A program made the translations under genes and the position numbers. This document shows positions 47,004 through 59,061 of a DNA stretch of 64,000 nucleotides, one piece after another. Where the stretch lies: assembly GCF_018991925.1 (NCBI RefSeq), contig NW_024751924.1, positions 187,501-251,500 of the forward strand, given 5' to 3'. Below the pieces are notes generated by a model. The model did no database searches, was not told the DNA's origin, and saw nothing but the letters and a program-made list of their open reading frames with translations. The DNA comes from Homarus americanus. Its lineage: Eukaryota; Arthropoda; Malacostraca; Decapoda; Nephropidae. Numbering within the stretch: the first letter of the stretch is position 1; each line of letters begins with the position of its first letter.

Positions 47004-47061
47004 ATGAGGGAGGGAGGAAGGGAGGTGATGAGGGAAAATTTTTGCTTATTGTTGGTAAAGG

Positions 47062-47064
<3 letters not shown>

Positions 47065-47127
<63 letters not shown>
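47065..47127. repeat. (CT)n microsatellite
   Basis: About 31 CT units, ending CTCGTTCC. Confidence 0.95.
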
Positions 47128-47131
<4 letters not shown>

Positions 47132-47279
47132 CCTTCGCGTGTCGTTTGCTCATCGTCATCTCCAACACACTGGCGACACCCGTGATGGCACTCTCAGTCT
47201 CCCTCACTGGCACTGATGACCCTCCACATAGTGCCAGTGCCTGTTATGGCCGCGTCTAAGAGCCCCTAATGTTACTCTG

Positions 47280-47545
47280 CCGGACTGTGATTACCGTTAT
47301 GGTTGTTATTACCGTTGTGACCGTTATTACCGTTAATACCGCTAAGACCGTTATTACCGTTGTAAATGTTATTACCGTTTTGACCGTTATGATAGTTAAT
47401 ACCGTTATGATCGTTATTAGCGTTATTACAAGTATGACTTTTACTTGGTGTTATTACCGTTTTTGCCGTTATGGAAGCTATTGATGTTATAGACGCGATT
47501 GTTGTTATGAAAGTTATGATCGTTACGACCGTTATTTCCGTTATT
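47280..47545. repeat. GTTATTACC-type minisatellite
   Basis: Roughly twenty-two 12-base copies of ACCGTTATTACCGTT-like sequence with substitutions at alternate positions. Open frames on both strands (VITV..., NNGNNGHNG...) are repeat translations. Confidence 0.85.
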
Positions 47546-47632
47546 CCAGGGAGTAGAAAGTAGGATTTTCTGTATTCTCTTTCCCACTTTCTTGTCCCGT
47601 TGATTACATACTCGATCCACTGTGACGATACA

Positions 47633-47636
<4 letters not shown>

Positions 47637-47683
<47 letters not shown>

Positions 47684-47861
47684 AAATAAGTGAAATAAGA
47701 ACAATACAAAAATATAGATACGTGTTTTGAAAGCCTCTTAAGAGAATTTTTGAGATAGTAGGTAAACAACTGAGAGATAAACAAAGGCAGTGTCTCTCAA
47801 TTCTCTGTGTAACACTATCTTCTTTCCTCTAGTACCACAGTTAGTACCTGGTGATCCCAAA

Positions 47862-47899
<38 letters not shown>

Positions 47900-48030
47900 C
47901 CATCACCAACACTACTTCTACCATCACTACTACTATCACCCTCATCACCAACACTACTACCACCATCATTATCACCACCACCAACACCAGTATCACTACT
48001 ATCACCACCACCACCACCACCACCAGTAAC
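47637..48030. repeat. (GA)n, (CT)n and CACCACCAT arrays
   Basis: GA run at 47637-47680, CT run at 47866-47895, then CAC/CAT trinucleotides to about 48025. Confidence 0.92.
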
Positions 48031-48560
48031 AGGGTTATAGTGTGTGGTCAAGACATAAATCCAGATGTGAAGAACGTTGTAAGTATACTGACAGCGGAGG
48101 ATTACTGGCTCTCTCTCTTTAATTCTTGCGTCTGGTAGCGCTGACCTTCACTGCCAGAGTATGAAACATTACCAAAAAGTCTCGTATGTTGCTAAGAGAA
48201 TGTGTCTAGTTTATGGCAGAGTCTTGTGGTATTTTGGATGACATTTTTATTACCAATATTGTGTTTTAGGTTAAGGGAAGTTAGATGTTCTCTCTTCAGT
48301 TATGGTGGAAAGTTAAGGTAGGAAATTCTGGCAACGAGGATACTAGAGGTTATCGTACCGTAGTCGCCTGGTGTGTTGTGGGGGGGGGGGGCTATTATCC
48401 TCCACTCTTTATCCTGATACTGTGCACCTCTACACTATCCGGCGCCAGATGCAGGTTTACGAGGGTAAGTTACAACAGCGTATTTTTATGCCTAGTAGTT
48501 TATCTTCTCGTTATCAGGCACCGGCTTGAGCGTCTATTGAGCATGGCTGGGACCAATTGA
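48030..48560. other. Spacer without recognised features
   Basis: Unique-looking sequence with a G10 run near 48382. No exon or element was recognised. Confidence 0.5.
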
Positions 48561-48895
48561 TCGCACGTCTGGCAGTGAGGACTTTATTACTTGACATGAG
48601 GAGCGTGGCCAAGACCAGACTGATGGTGCAGCTGGCAGTGAGGACCTTATTACTTGACATGAGGGGCGTGGCCAAGACCAGACTGATCGTACGGCTGGCA
48701 GTGAGGACCTTATTACTTGACATGAGGGGCGTGGCCAAGACCAGACTGATCGTACGGCTGGCAGTGAGTACCTTATTACTTGACATGAGGGGCGTGGCCA
48801 AGACCAGACTGATCGTACGGCTGGGAGTAAGGACCTTATTACTTGACATGAGGGGCGTGACCAAGACCAGACTGATCGTACGGCTGGCAGTGAGA
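48560..48895. repeat. 63-bp minisatellite, open on both strands
   Basis: Five full copies plus a partial one (units starting at 48571, 48634, 48697, 48760, 48823 and 48886) of a 63-mer containing GGCAGTGAGGACCTTATTAC. Because 63 is a multiple of three and no unit has a stop in several frames, both strands stay open for 110-170 codons. No start, splice or family evidence for coding was seen. Confidence 0.9.
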
Positions 48896-49115
48896 GGCTT
48901 GTATATTTCCCATCTGTCTCGGAATTCTTAAAGATAGAGAGATAGAGAGATAAACTGAGAGAAAGAGAGAGAGACACCCATATGTGCCCTGTGACCTTCA
49001 TATATGTCCTCTCACCCCCCCCCACTAAGTTACTAAAACAATAACACAAACAAAATTATCCGATTTCCGATAAAGCCCAATTTTCTTCTTCCCTCGCTTA
49101 TCCGGAGTCGACATG

Positions 49116-49116
<1 letters not shown>

Positions 49117-49164
<48 letters not shown>

Positions 49165-49414
49165 TGTAAACTGGACCTTTGGACTGTGTGGACGTGCATA
49201 AAGTCCAACGTTTATTCAGGAATCTCTGTTCGTTTGTCGTTCATCTGTTATTAGAGTTTAATCAAAGGAGTTTTTCTCTACAACGACTCGTTAATTCAGT
49301 GTACTTGCATGAGTGTGTGTGTACGTAGGAAAAAAACGCACATATGCACGTATTGTAAAGTCAGAAATGAACAGTCAAAGAAAATAGAGACAATGTAGAG
49401 ATTTGAAAGGAGCC

Positions 49415-49461
<47 letters not shown>
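49117..49461. repeat. (TG)n and (TGTC)n microsatellites
   Basis: TG run at 49117-49168 and TGTC tetramers at 49413-49461. Confidence 0.93.
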
Positions 49462-49462
<1 letters not shown>

Positions 49463-49559
49463 ACGTTGAGGGCTTGGTATGTTATCGTTCTCAGGTCGGA
49501 TATGGTACCAAAACTAAGCGTGTATTAGCATCAATGAAAACGGGAAGCCGACGAGCAAT

Positions 49560-50770
49560 ACCTAACCTAACCTATCCTAACCTAACCTAACTTAACCTAA
49601 CCAATCCAACCCTTGGTATAACCAATTGTTCTTACGTCCAGGAAATTGTAATAACTGTTTATATGTCTGAAGTTTAATAAGCGTTGTTTTGATCTCTCAC
49701 CCACACACCCACACACACACACACACACACACCCACACACACCCACACACACCCACAACCACACACACCCACACACACACCCACACATACCCACACACAC
49801 ACACCACACATACCACACACACACACACCCACACACACACACACACCCACACACACACACACACCCACACACACACACACCCACACACACCCACACACTC
49901 CACACACACACTCCACACCCATACACACCCACACACACACACACACACCCACACACACCCACACACACCCACACCCACACGGTAAAAAGTATTATGTTAC
50001 TTAGCTAATGTAATGCACCCTTAAAAGCCGTGATGACAGAGGTAAGCAGAGTGTAGAACTGCCACCCCTCACGCTAGCCACACCCTCTTCTCTCTCTCTC
50101 TCTCTCTCTCTCAAAAAAAGCTAAACCATGCACGCACACACACGCACACACGCACGCAAGCAAGCCACGCCCATTCAAATACACGAAAAAAAGTTACACA
50201 CACACACACACACCTGAGGATAACGAGGCGACTAATCTTGGAAGTATACCACGAACACATTGAAAGCTCACGTCCTAACCTATCCTAACCTAACTTAACG
50301 TAACCTAACCTAACTTAACCTAACTTAACGTAACCTAACCTAACTTAACCTAACTTAACGTAACCTAACCTAACTTAACCTAATTTAACGTAACCTAACT
50401 TAACTTAACGTAACCTAACCTAACTTAACGTAACCTAACCTAACTTAACCTAACTTAACGTAACCTAACCTAACTTAACGTAACCTAACTTAACGTAACC
50501 TAACCTAACTTAACTTAACCTAACCTAACTTAACCTAACTTAACGTAACCAAACCTAACTTAACCTAACCTAACTTAACCTAACGTAACCTAACCTAACT
50601 TAACGTAACCTAACCTAACTTAACGTAACCTAACCTAACTTAACGTAACCTAACTTAACGTAACCTAACCTAACTTAACTTAACCTAACCTAACTTAACC
50701 TAACTTAACGTAACCTAACCTAACTTAACGTAACCTAACCTAACTTAACCTAACCTAACTTAACCTAATT
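49560..50770. repeat. Telomere-like and (CA)n arrays
   Basis: AACCT units at 49560-49615. An imperfect CA array with CCCACAC interruptions spans 49696-49980. A large array at 50274-50770 is composed of AACCT, AACTT and AACGT pentamers in register, giving a 20-base AACGT-AACCT-AACCT-AACTT higher-order unit. Confidence 0.92.
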
Positions 50771-50785
50771 CAGTCTAATTAACCA

Positions 50786-50833
<48 letters not shown>
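50786..50833. repeat. (AAT)n microsatellite
   Basis: Perfect trinucleotide run of about 15 units. Confidence 0.95.
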
Positions 50834-50834
<1 letters not shown>

Positions 50835-50943
50835 GGAGAGGAAGGGAATAAGATTATAAAAATAGGTAATTAGAGAGGGGCTGTGAAGGGAGAGGCACAA
50901 AGACGGATGATAACAAAGAGGATGATGACGCAGTACTTTAGAC

Positions 50944-51640
50944 CAGTGGTTCTCAACCTTGTTTGCCCCATGCACCCCTTTCACCATATGTCAGAATGTC
51001 ATTCCCCCCTCCTTTCCAAGATTGTCTGCCTCAAAAGTGCATTCCAAATAATATGCATATAATACTGAAAATCCTTTATTTTTTCCATATTAGTACATAT
51101 ACATTTACAATTTTACATGGATTATTTTTATAGTGGAGTTTTACAAATTAAATGCCAATTGAAAATGTTGATGGATTTATAAAACTTGAATAAAAGTAAA
51201 ATAGTTTTTTTTTTATTTATAATGAATTACTTAACAGACCAAACTGAAGCATAATGCAATAAACAAAAGTTCAATAGAATACCAGGGTATTGTAAATTTG
51301 TAATTAATTTTATTCAGATGAAGATTACAGTCAATGAGAAACCTGTGATTGTTTTTTCTTCGCCAATTCTGGGATACGCGGAGGAGTGCTTGAAAGGGCA
51401 CAACGCAGGTCATTTTCTACCTCAAATCTACTACGTTGCTTTGTTTTAATTTGCAACAGAGTTGAAAAGCCTGACTCACAAAGATATGTCGACACAAACG
51501 GAAGCAATGCACGGATAGCTCTTTCTGCCACTTTTGGGTAGGAATCGCACATCAAGGGCCAAAATTCTGTGATTGATTTCTCATCGAACATATCTCTTGC
51601 TCCCCAATCAGTTTTCCCCTCCCTGAAAACACCGATTTAC
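50944..51640 (-). mobile_element. hAT (Charlie/ZBED-like) transposon remnant
   Basis: The plus-strand edge CAGTGGTTCTCAACC at 50944 matches the terminal inverted repeat typical of hAT Charlie-type elements. The C-terminal transposase frame follows at 51331-51591. The opposite inverted repeat and the rest of the transposase are missing. Confidence 0.8.
51331..51591 (-). pseudogene. hAT transposase C-terminal (dimerisation) region, ZBED-like
   Basis: 86 residues including LLPFVSTYLCESGFSTLL, KTKQRSRFEVENDLR, CALSSTPPRIPEL and a final KKKQSQVSH, the well-conserved C-terminus of hAT/ZBED5-type transposases. The reading frame ends naturally at 51331, and no BED finger or catalytic core is present. 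Confidence 0.88.
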
Positions 51641-51704
51641 CCTGGTTGAGAGCCTGCTGTAGATGGACGGAGAATGATAATGGGAAGGAGGACAATGACG
51701 ATAT

Positions 51705-51712
<8 letters not shown>

Positions 51713-51741
<29 letters not shown>

Positions 51742-52226
51742 AACAACAAATAAGGAAGTACATTTAATATGCCAGTACACCCAGTCGACAGTGCCATGAA
51801 AGTACTGTACCACCACAAACACACTTCCCCCACAGCCTCCCGTCCTAAAGGGTGAAAGTTATACCCCCCAACAACCTGTCATCATAGTCTGGTTGGCCCG
51901 GGACCCGCCATTAATGGGTTATGGGTTATTTTAGTCCCGTTCAACACCGAAAGAGGAAGACGGTGGCCACCAAGACATGATGGCGCTGTTACTCTCTCTT
52001 GCTACTACGACAAATTAATTTTTATTTTTTGGGGGGAAAAACAAAATATATAATGAATATTTAGTTATTTATTTAAGGTGTTTATATTTCTTTATTTGTT
52101 TAATAATTAGACCTACGTAAGAGGTTTAAATGTTGTTAAAGCCGATTATTTTTCTTAATGTTGTCTACCACACACACAGGCTACCAGAGGGTTTATTTAT
52201 TTAATAGAGATATGCTATCATGAATA

Positions 52227-52260
<34 letters not shown>
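51713..52260. other. Spacer with (GA)n and (ATCT)n microsatellites
   Basis: GA run at 51710-51737 and ATCT tetramers at 52228-52260. No gene was recognised between. Confidence 0.7.
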
Positions 52261-52272
52261 GCTCTTTGTTGA

Positions 52273-53705
52273 AGTTCACTGTCACCATAACACTATCACC
52301 ATAACACTGTCACCATAACACTGTCACTATAACACTGTCATTACAACACTGTCATTATAACACTATCACTATAACACTGTCACCATAACACTCATTATAA
52401 CACTATCACCATCACACTATCGCCATAACACTGTCACCATAACACTGTCACCATAACACTGTCACTAAAACAGTCACCATAACACTATCACCATAACACT
52501 GTCACTAAAACAGTCACCATAACCTTATCACTATAACACTGTCACTAAAACTGTCACCATAACACTATCACCATAACACTATCACCATAACACTGTCACC
52601 ATAACACTGTTACTATAACAGTCACTATAACACTATCACCATAACACTATCACCATAACACTATCACCATAACACTGTCACCATAACACTGTCACCATAA
52701 CACTGTCACCATAACACTATCACCACCAACACTAAACACTGTCACCATAACACTGTCACCATAACAGTCACTATAACACTATCACCATAACACTGTCACC
52801 ATAACACTATCACCATAACACTGTCACCATAACACTGTCACTGTCACTAACACACTCACTATCATAACACTGTCACCATAGCACTATCACCATAACACTG
52901 TCATCCATAACACTGTCACCATAACACTATCACCATAACACTGTCATCCATAACACTGTCCATAACACTGTCACCATAGCACTATCACCATAGCACTGTC
53001 TCCATAACACTGTCACCATAACACTGTCACCCACTGCCCATAACACTATCACCCATAACACTGTCACCCATAACACTGTCACCATAACACTGTCACTATA
53101 ACAGTCACTATAACACTATCACCATAACCTTATACCACCACACTGTCACCATAACACTATCACCATAACACTCACCATAACACTGTCACCATAACACTCA
53201 CCATAACACTCACCATAACACTCATAACACTGTCACCATAACACTGTCACCATAACACTATCACCATAACACTGTCACCATAACATAACACTGTCACCAT
53301 AACACTATCACCATAACACTGTCACCATAACACTGTACACACTGTCTGCCATAACACTATCACCATAACACTGTCTCCATAACACTGTCACCATAACACT
53401 ATCACCCATAACACTGTCATCATAACACTATCTCCATAACACTGTCACCATAACACTACACCATAACACTATCACCATAACACTCACCATAACACTGTCA
53501 CTATAACACTGTCACCATAACACTGTCACCATAAGACTATCACCATAACACTCACCATAACACTGTCACTATAACACTCACCATAACACTCACCATAACA
53601 CTCACCATAACACTGTCACCATAACACTGTCACCATAACACTATCACCATAACACTGTCATATAACATTGTCCACCCTAACACTGTCACCATAACACTCA
53701 CATAC
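52273..53705. repeat. 14-bp minisatellite CACCATAACACTGT
   Basis: About 95 imperfect copies of CACCATAACACTGT/CACCATAACACTAT with occasional deleted half-units. No open frame of note. Confidence 0.95.
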
Positions 53706-53714
53706 AGTAGTCAG

Positions 53715-53862
53715 CATAGGGAGGAGGAGGGAGGGAGGGAGGGAGGAATGGTGGGGAGGGATGGGTAGGGAGGGAGGAGGAGGAATGGGTGGGGAGGAGA
53801 GTGGGTAGGGTGATGAGAAGGGGGAGGGAGGGGAGGGAGGGAGAGAGAGAGAGAGAGAGAGG
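53715..53862. repeat. GGGAGG-rich purine tract and (GA)n
   Basis: G/A-only sequence immediately upstream of the TATA box at 53881, ending in a GA run at 53841-53861. GA-rich tracts near arthropod promoters can bind GAGA-type factors; that is family knowledge, not shown here. Confidence 0.8.
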
Positions 53863-53880
53863 GTTGCCGGATGGGGCGTT

Positions 53881-53916
53881 TATAAAGTCGTGTTGGGGAG
53901 GAGAGCGGCTCAGTCT
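53881..53916 (+). promoter_or_regulatory. Predicted TATA + TCAGT initiator core promoter
   Basis: TATAAA at 53881-53886 and TCAGT at 53910-53914. The putative +1 A (53912) lies 31 bases after the first T of TATA, the classical spacing. A GA-rich tract lies just upstream, a GC-rich 5' exon and a strong donor (T|GTAAGT at 54032) just downstream, and two GATTGGCTAAT (inverted CCAAT) elements at 54046-54056 and 54090-54100. Confidence 0.6.
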
Positions 53917-54031
53917 AGCGTGGGCTGTGGTAGAGGTAGGAGGTAGCTGCTCCGCGGGCCCGCATCACCCTAGTGACCTCCCCCCCCACTCTTGGGACCC
54001 CCCCTCTCTCTTCAACCCCCTACACCTGCTT
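53912..54031 (+). other. Candidate non-coding first exon
   Basis: GC-rich segment from the predicted initiator to the donor GTAAGTGA. It has no ATG-led reading frame of note and could splice to the exon starting at 57688. Confidence 0.4.
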
Positions 54032-54194
54032 GTAAGTGATGCTCCGATTGGCTAATATCGATGCTAGTTATCCCCCCTTCCCCTCAGTTGATTGGCTAAT
54101 TTAAGTAATTTTCCTCCTATTAATTATTGAAAGGTATATTGTGGTAATTGGTCCAAGTTAATTGTTTATTTTTGTTTTGTATTTCGTCCCAACA

Positions 54195-54445
54195 AGGTGC
54201 TAACGACCCAACCAGGTGCTAACGACCCAACCAGGTGCTAACGACCCAACCAGGTGCTAACGACCCAACCAGGTGCTAACGACCCAACCAGGTGCTAACG
54301 ACCCAACCAGGTGCTAACGACCCAACTAGGTGCTAACGACCCAACCAGGTGCTAACGACCCAACCAGGTGCTAACGACCCAACCAGGTGCTAACGACCCA
54401 ACCAGGTGCTAACGACTCAACCAGGCGCTAACGACCCAACCAGGT
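54195..54445 (+). repeat. 19-bp tandem repeat AGGTGCTAACGACCCAACC
   Basis: About 13 near-perfect copies. It follows the predicted first exon by 160 bases. Each unit includes CAGGTGCTAAC, so CTAAC (branch-point-like) and AGGTG (donor-like) words recur. Confidence 0.95.
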
Positions 54446-54499
54446 TATTAGAGTATGAAAATAATATTACATAGCAGTGGAGAATACTAGTGTAATAGA

Positions 54500-55450
54500 C
54501 CTTCTGTACCTTGTATTTACCTGGTGTACCGGGAGTAGAGTGCTGTACCGGGAAGACGCTGTATTGGGTCACTGATGCTGTACCGGGAAGATTAATGCTT
54601 TACCGGGAAGACTGATACTGTACCAGGATTCTGTACCGGGAAGAGTTAATACTGTGCCGGGAAGACTAATACTGTACCAGGATGATGTTGTACCGGGAAG
54701 ACTAATACTGTACCAGGATGATGTTGTACCGGTAAATTTGACCAAAACCACCCAGAGACCAGCAATAAACTGGCCAAAAAATCACAGAAACCTTCTTAGA
54801 AATACCAATAAGGATTAGAAACCGCTCAGTGCAGCACAGGACCAAAGACAGGGCTATAGAAACCACCACTGGAGCCTAGAAACCGTCTTAAACCGTCAGT
54901 AATGCGTACAAATCAAATTAGAGAACATCTTTGCCACATAAACGCCAATTAGAAAACCCCGGTAAGGCCTAGAAACCGCCGAGATATCACCAGTGTATTA
55001 TTGAACAAATTCAGAACTGACAGGTCTTGCGTAGAAACCATTGAAAACGACCACTGCAGCTGAGAAACCGCGTTAATTCTACATTGTAAATATCCTGAAT
55101 TGCCTGCACTGTTTAGAAACCTATGAGAATGCTTAAAGGAGAGTTAAAAACCTTCTTGGACCATTTAAAAACCCCGCCTATAGTAGCATTGGTACCTCCC
55201 AAGACATCTGTACGATTTTAGAAAACATCCGGAGGCCGCTAGTGTATGAATAGGATTAACTTATGAATCAGGATTAACTTATGAATCAGGATTAACTTAG
55301 AAACCTGGATTAACCTAGATACATAATTTACTTAGAAACCAGGATTGACCTAGAAACCAGACATTCTCTTCAAGCAACAGATTTAAAACACTCAAGGGCA
55401 TAGAACCCGCCAATGGAACTTGGAAACCATTAAAAACCTCGATTAAGAAG
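54500..55450. repeat. Degenerate GTACCGGGAAGACTAATACT and TAGAAACC word arrays
   Basis: 54500-54735 has about eight copies of CTGTACCGGGAAGACTAAT-like sequence. 54780-55440 contains about 18 occurrences of AGAAACC or close variants (TAGAAACCGCC, TAGAAACCAG) at irregular spacing within otherwise non-repeating sequence. Confidence 0.7.
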
Positions 55451-55535
55451 TGAATAACTTTCTACTCGTTTGTGAAAATGTGACAGTGAGAGAGAAATGA
55501 CAGCGTAGAAAGGCAGAGCGGACAGACAGACAGAC

Positions 55536-55566
<31 letters not shown>

Positions 55567-56195
55567 GAGACAGGGAGGCAGAGAAGGGTAGTGAGAAAAC
55601 TCCTCACTAATTAAACACTGAGAGATATTTCACCTTTTTTCTCTAAGTGTGAAAATGTGAGATAGTTTTCATTGAAGGAATCAGAAATATCTTTAATAAA
55701 ATTAACCTTCAGATATGCAAATCAGATTAATTTGCATATTTAATTTTTAAATATTTTTGGGGATAATTATCTATCAATTCAATTTCAATTTCAATTGTTT
55801 ATTCCTTGATAGAGGAAGCGGGATCCTAGTGCTGTCACTAGGTACCCCTGTACAATGACACCACAAGCATCTGGCAAGTGTGACAAGTATATACAGTATA
55901 AATATTATAAAGGGGCTTACTAAAGCCTAAGGAAGGAAGGATATTCCTTTAACACATAATCAATGTTATTTACAACACATCTGGCCAGTATGGGGAGGAT
56001 CCTCGGGTCTCCGTCAGGGGTCGTGGAGTGGAATTATCTGTCTATAAATTATTGTATTAATTTTAAAATGTTCTCAGAGGTAAATTTTATTTTTAGTAAA
56101 ATTTTTAAGTAGTATTAAATTTTATGAAAATTACTTATTATTGTGTGTTAAGGTTAGAAAATATTATTATTATTATTATTATTATTGTTGTTATA

Positions 56196-56243
<48 letters not shown>

Positions 56244-56249
56244 GTTATA

Positions 56250-56313
<64 letters not shown>

Positions 56314-56627
56314 TCATTTGTAAGTGTGTGAATGTGTGTATGAGTGTGTGTTTGTGTGTGAGTGTGTGTATTAGACCTAGACTTAAGTGTATGTGGGTGT
56401 ATGAGTGCGTGTCTATAAGTGTGTCAGAGATTGAGACTCAAGTGTGTGAGTGTAAGTGTGTCAGTGGGGGTCGAGTGTTTCACGTAATATGTGAGTCCAA
56501 TATGGATTTTCACCAGAGGGACTTAACACACACACAAGTACTAATGTTTTATGTAGATGTCTCTGTTTACAAGTTCTGATATTGTTTACAAATCTCTGTC
56601 TGTCTGTCCATCTCTCCGTTTAATTTT

Positions 56628-56666
<39 letters not shown>

Positions 56667-56896
56667 TTCCCTCCATTCATCTCTCCTTCCGCCCTTCTTC
56701 TCTTACGCCATTTCCTCCCCCACTAACCCATCCCCCTTCCTCCTTTTCCTGGTTCCCGATCCCTCCTCCTCTTCTTCCTCCTTCTTCCTCTTCACTTCCT
56801 CATCAACGCTTCTCCTCCCTCCTTCTTCCCCTCCTTCTCCCCCCCCCCTCCCTCCTTCACAAAAACACCCACCCCCCTCCACCTTGCCATTCCATC

Positions 56897-56955
<59 letters not shown>

Positions 56956-57687
56956 ACACGACACCACCTTCATAATTAAACCAATCATCGCTTTCCCAGA
57001 ACCTTCCACTAACATACAGTACATAACAGCAACACACGATACAAACCCTTGAACCTAACCTAACCTAACCTAACCTAACCTAACCTAACCTAACCTAACC
57101 TAACCTAACCTAGATTATTCATGAGCCATTATACATAGTAATAATTATCGCTACTTCAAGATGTGGGGATTCATGTTATTTATCGCTATTCGAAGATCAT
57201 TCCAGATTTTAGGTAATTATTAGATAATTTTTTTAGGCATTTGTGATATTTTTTTTGGTCATTGTTTTAAATTAATTCCGATTTTTGTTTGTAATAATTC
57301 CGGAATTTTTGGATTTTGGGTTAATTTTTCGATAATATTTTCCTAAATTTGAGAAAGTTCTGGGGGGTGGGGGGGTGGGTGGGAAATTTTTGTGGCGATT
57401 ATTAATTTCTCAAGAAGTATTTCCAAAATCGGACATTAGAGTCACTTTAAATTGGCACCTGACATTGCAGTTGAGGAAAAGAAAGGAGTCAAGACCAGTG
57501 CCGCCGCCTTGTCTTAAAAATAATTATTAAGCTACATCCACACTTTCACTTCCCTCTTTATACACTTAACTCCCACGGAAATTCATAATATATAGAGAAT
57601 ATTTTGTATTATACCACTGCATCATGACCTTTGACACCATCTCATTATAAATCGACATTCCATCAGATTACTTGGACAGACTTGCAG
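55451..57687. other. Spacer/intron with microsatellites
   Basis: Holds CAGA repeats (55521-55570), ATT/TAG trinucleotides (56163-56312), (CT)n at 56633-56661, (CA)n at 56901-56957, and AACCT telomere-like units (57053-57112). No exon was recognised. Confidence 0.6.
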
Positions 57688-59061
57688 ATGTTTACACCGA
57701 CAGATGACCAACATACAGTCAGCCGTAGGTATGAACATGGGTGTCTCACGGTATTCGAACTCATAAAGCTCTCAAACAGTCTTCTAGCAGTACGGCATTC
57801 CGTTTTCGATAATGTTACCGTGTATATATTGTAATATTATCAGTGTTATTAATATTTTGCCCTATTGACTCACATATTTTTATAAAAGGTTTGTACAGAC
57901 ACACTTTGTCTACCTGTTATGAAGCGTGTCTCGAGAAGTGTTTCAATGATATTCTGTATTGTGAAACTGATTCGAATGATATTTAATCGTTTTGAGCTTT
58001 GAAAGTGCAAAATAGAGGTACTGCTATTATTTTTATTATTATTATTATTAGTAGTAGTAGTAGTAGTATCATTGTTATTATCATTATTATTACTATTATT
58101 ATTCCCGTAACAACATCAGAGTTAATTATTTACTTTTCGTTCTTTACAGATGTGATTTTCGACCTGACACTCGTGTATATCTTGATGACCAGAGCGTCGT
58201 GTACCAAGGTGAGTGTGTGTGTGTGTGTGGTGGAGAATCATAGCAGCACATGACCCCAGGGAGGGACAGTTATCAGTCAACCTCCCAACTAATAACTTAT
58301 TCCCCCCCCCGACAGAAAAGTTTATTTACATACCCAGGCGTTTTTGGAGGGAACTCGGATTACTTCATCATGAATCCGGATCTATACCAATACAAACTCC
58401 TATTCTTCATCGAAAATAAACATGGAATAATGTTTATATGATGTTTCTCTTATAGGTTAATGATTTTAGAGGTGAAATATAATACATAAATAAGAATTAG
58501 ATGTTAGATGTGAGTTTAAGAGCGACAGGAGTAGATAGAAGGTAGTGTTGACTGACTCGATAAGGTGTGGGGCGTGGGTACAGACAGTGGCTTCAGACAG
58601 ACGTTCATATTGACAGTTTTGTGATGAACAGGACCCTATGGCGGGGTATTTGTGAACTACTATCCACTGTTCCTCAATGTTAGTAAGTGTATCTCTTATT
58701 AATAACTTTTAACTGAGGGTAATAAAGCCCTAGTGGTGAGGAGAGACAGAAATACAGTGAGAATTTTCGATGTCAAGTTGACCGCCATCTTTTGTGTTGG
58801 TGTTCATATCAGACGCTTTTAGTTCGTCATATTTTCCGAGTCTTTTCCTACTTCCTTGGATCTAGTTCCTTGTGTGTGTGTGTTATCTTTAGTTTATTTA
58901 TTCATCTCGTAGTTGAATATTATCTTGCTGTCTTTGTGTTTATCGGGGCCCTCGTGGGATACCGTGCCTGTGTTAGCAAACGAAGGGACGATACAAGCGA
59001 GAGTAAACATGGTGTGGCGAGCGACCTTCAGTTAAATGTTTACCACTTGGCCTTAATATAA
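57688..59061 (+). CDS. Small single-pass membrane protein, family not recognised (4 exons)
   Basis: Exons 57688-57728, 58150-58208, 58632-58682 and 58913-59061 all have AG acceptors and GT donors, and their phases fit (2, 1, 1). The joined frame runs from an ATG at the first exon's first base (MFTPTDDQHTVSRR) through CDFRPDTRVYLDDQSVVYQ and PYGGVFVNYYPLFLNV to a hydrophobic helix (YYLAVFVFIGALVGY), a basic RACVSKRR and a polar tail ending LNVYHLALI, about 99 residues. With no signal peptide the helix would be a signal anchor if the ATG is the true start. Alternatively this is the 3' end of a longer gene whose upstream exons were missed. The predicted promoter at 53881 is on the same strand 3.8 kb upstream. 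No family was recognised; the phase agreement of three introns and the stop-transfer charges are the evidence. The first exon is the least certain. Confidence 0.5.

Noticed and set aside
57750..57790. tRNA-like B box (complement of TATTCGAACTC)
   Set aside because: No matching A box, acceptor stem or anticodon arm could be paired around it.
58321..58441. Alternative exon encoding TYPGVFGGNSDYFIMNP after the acceptor at 58312
   Set aside because: Its frame does not fit the phase left by the exon ending at 58208, whereas the exon at 58632 fits; it may be an alternative terminal exon but cannot be supported.
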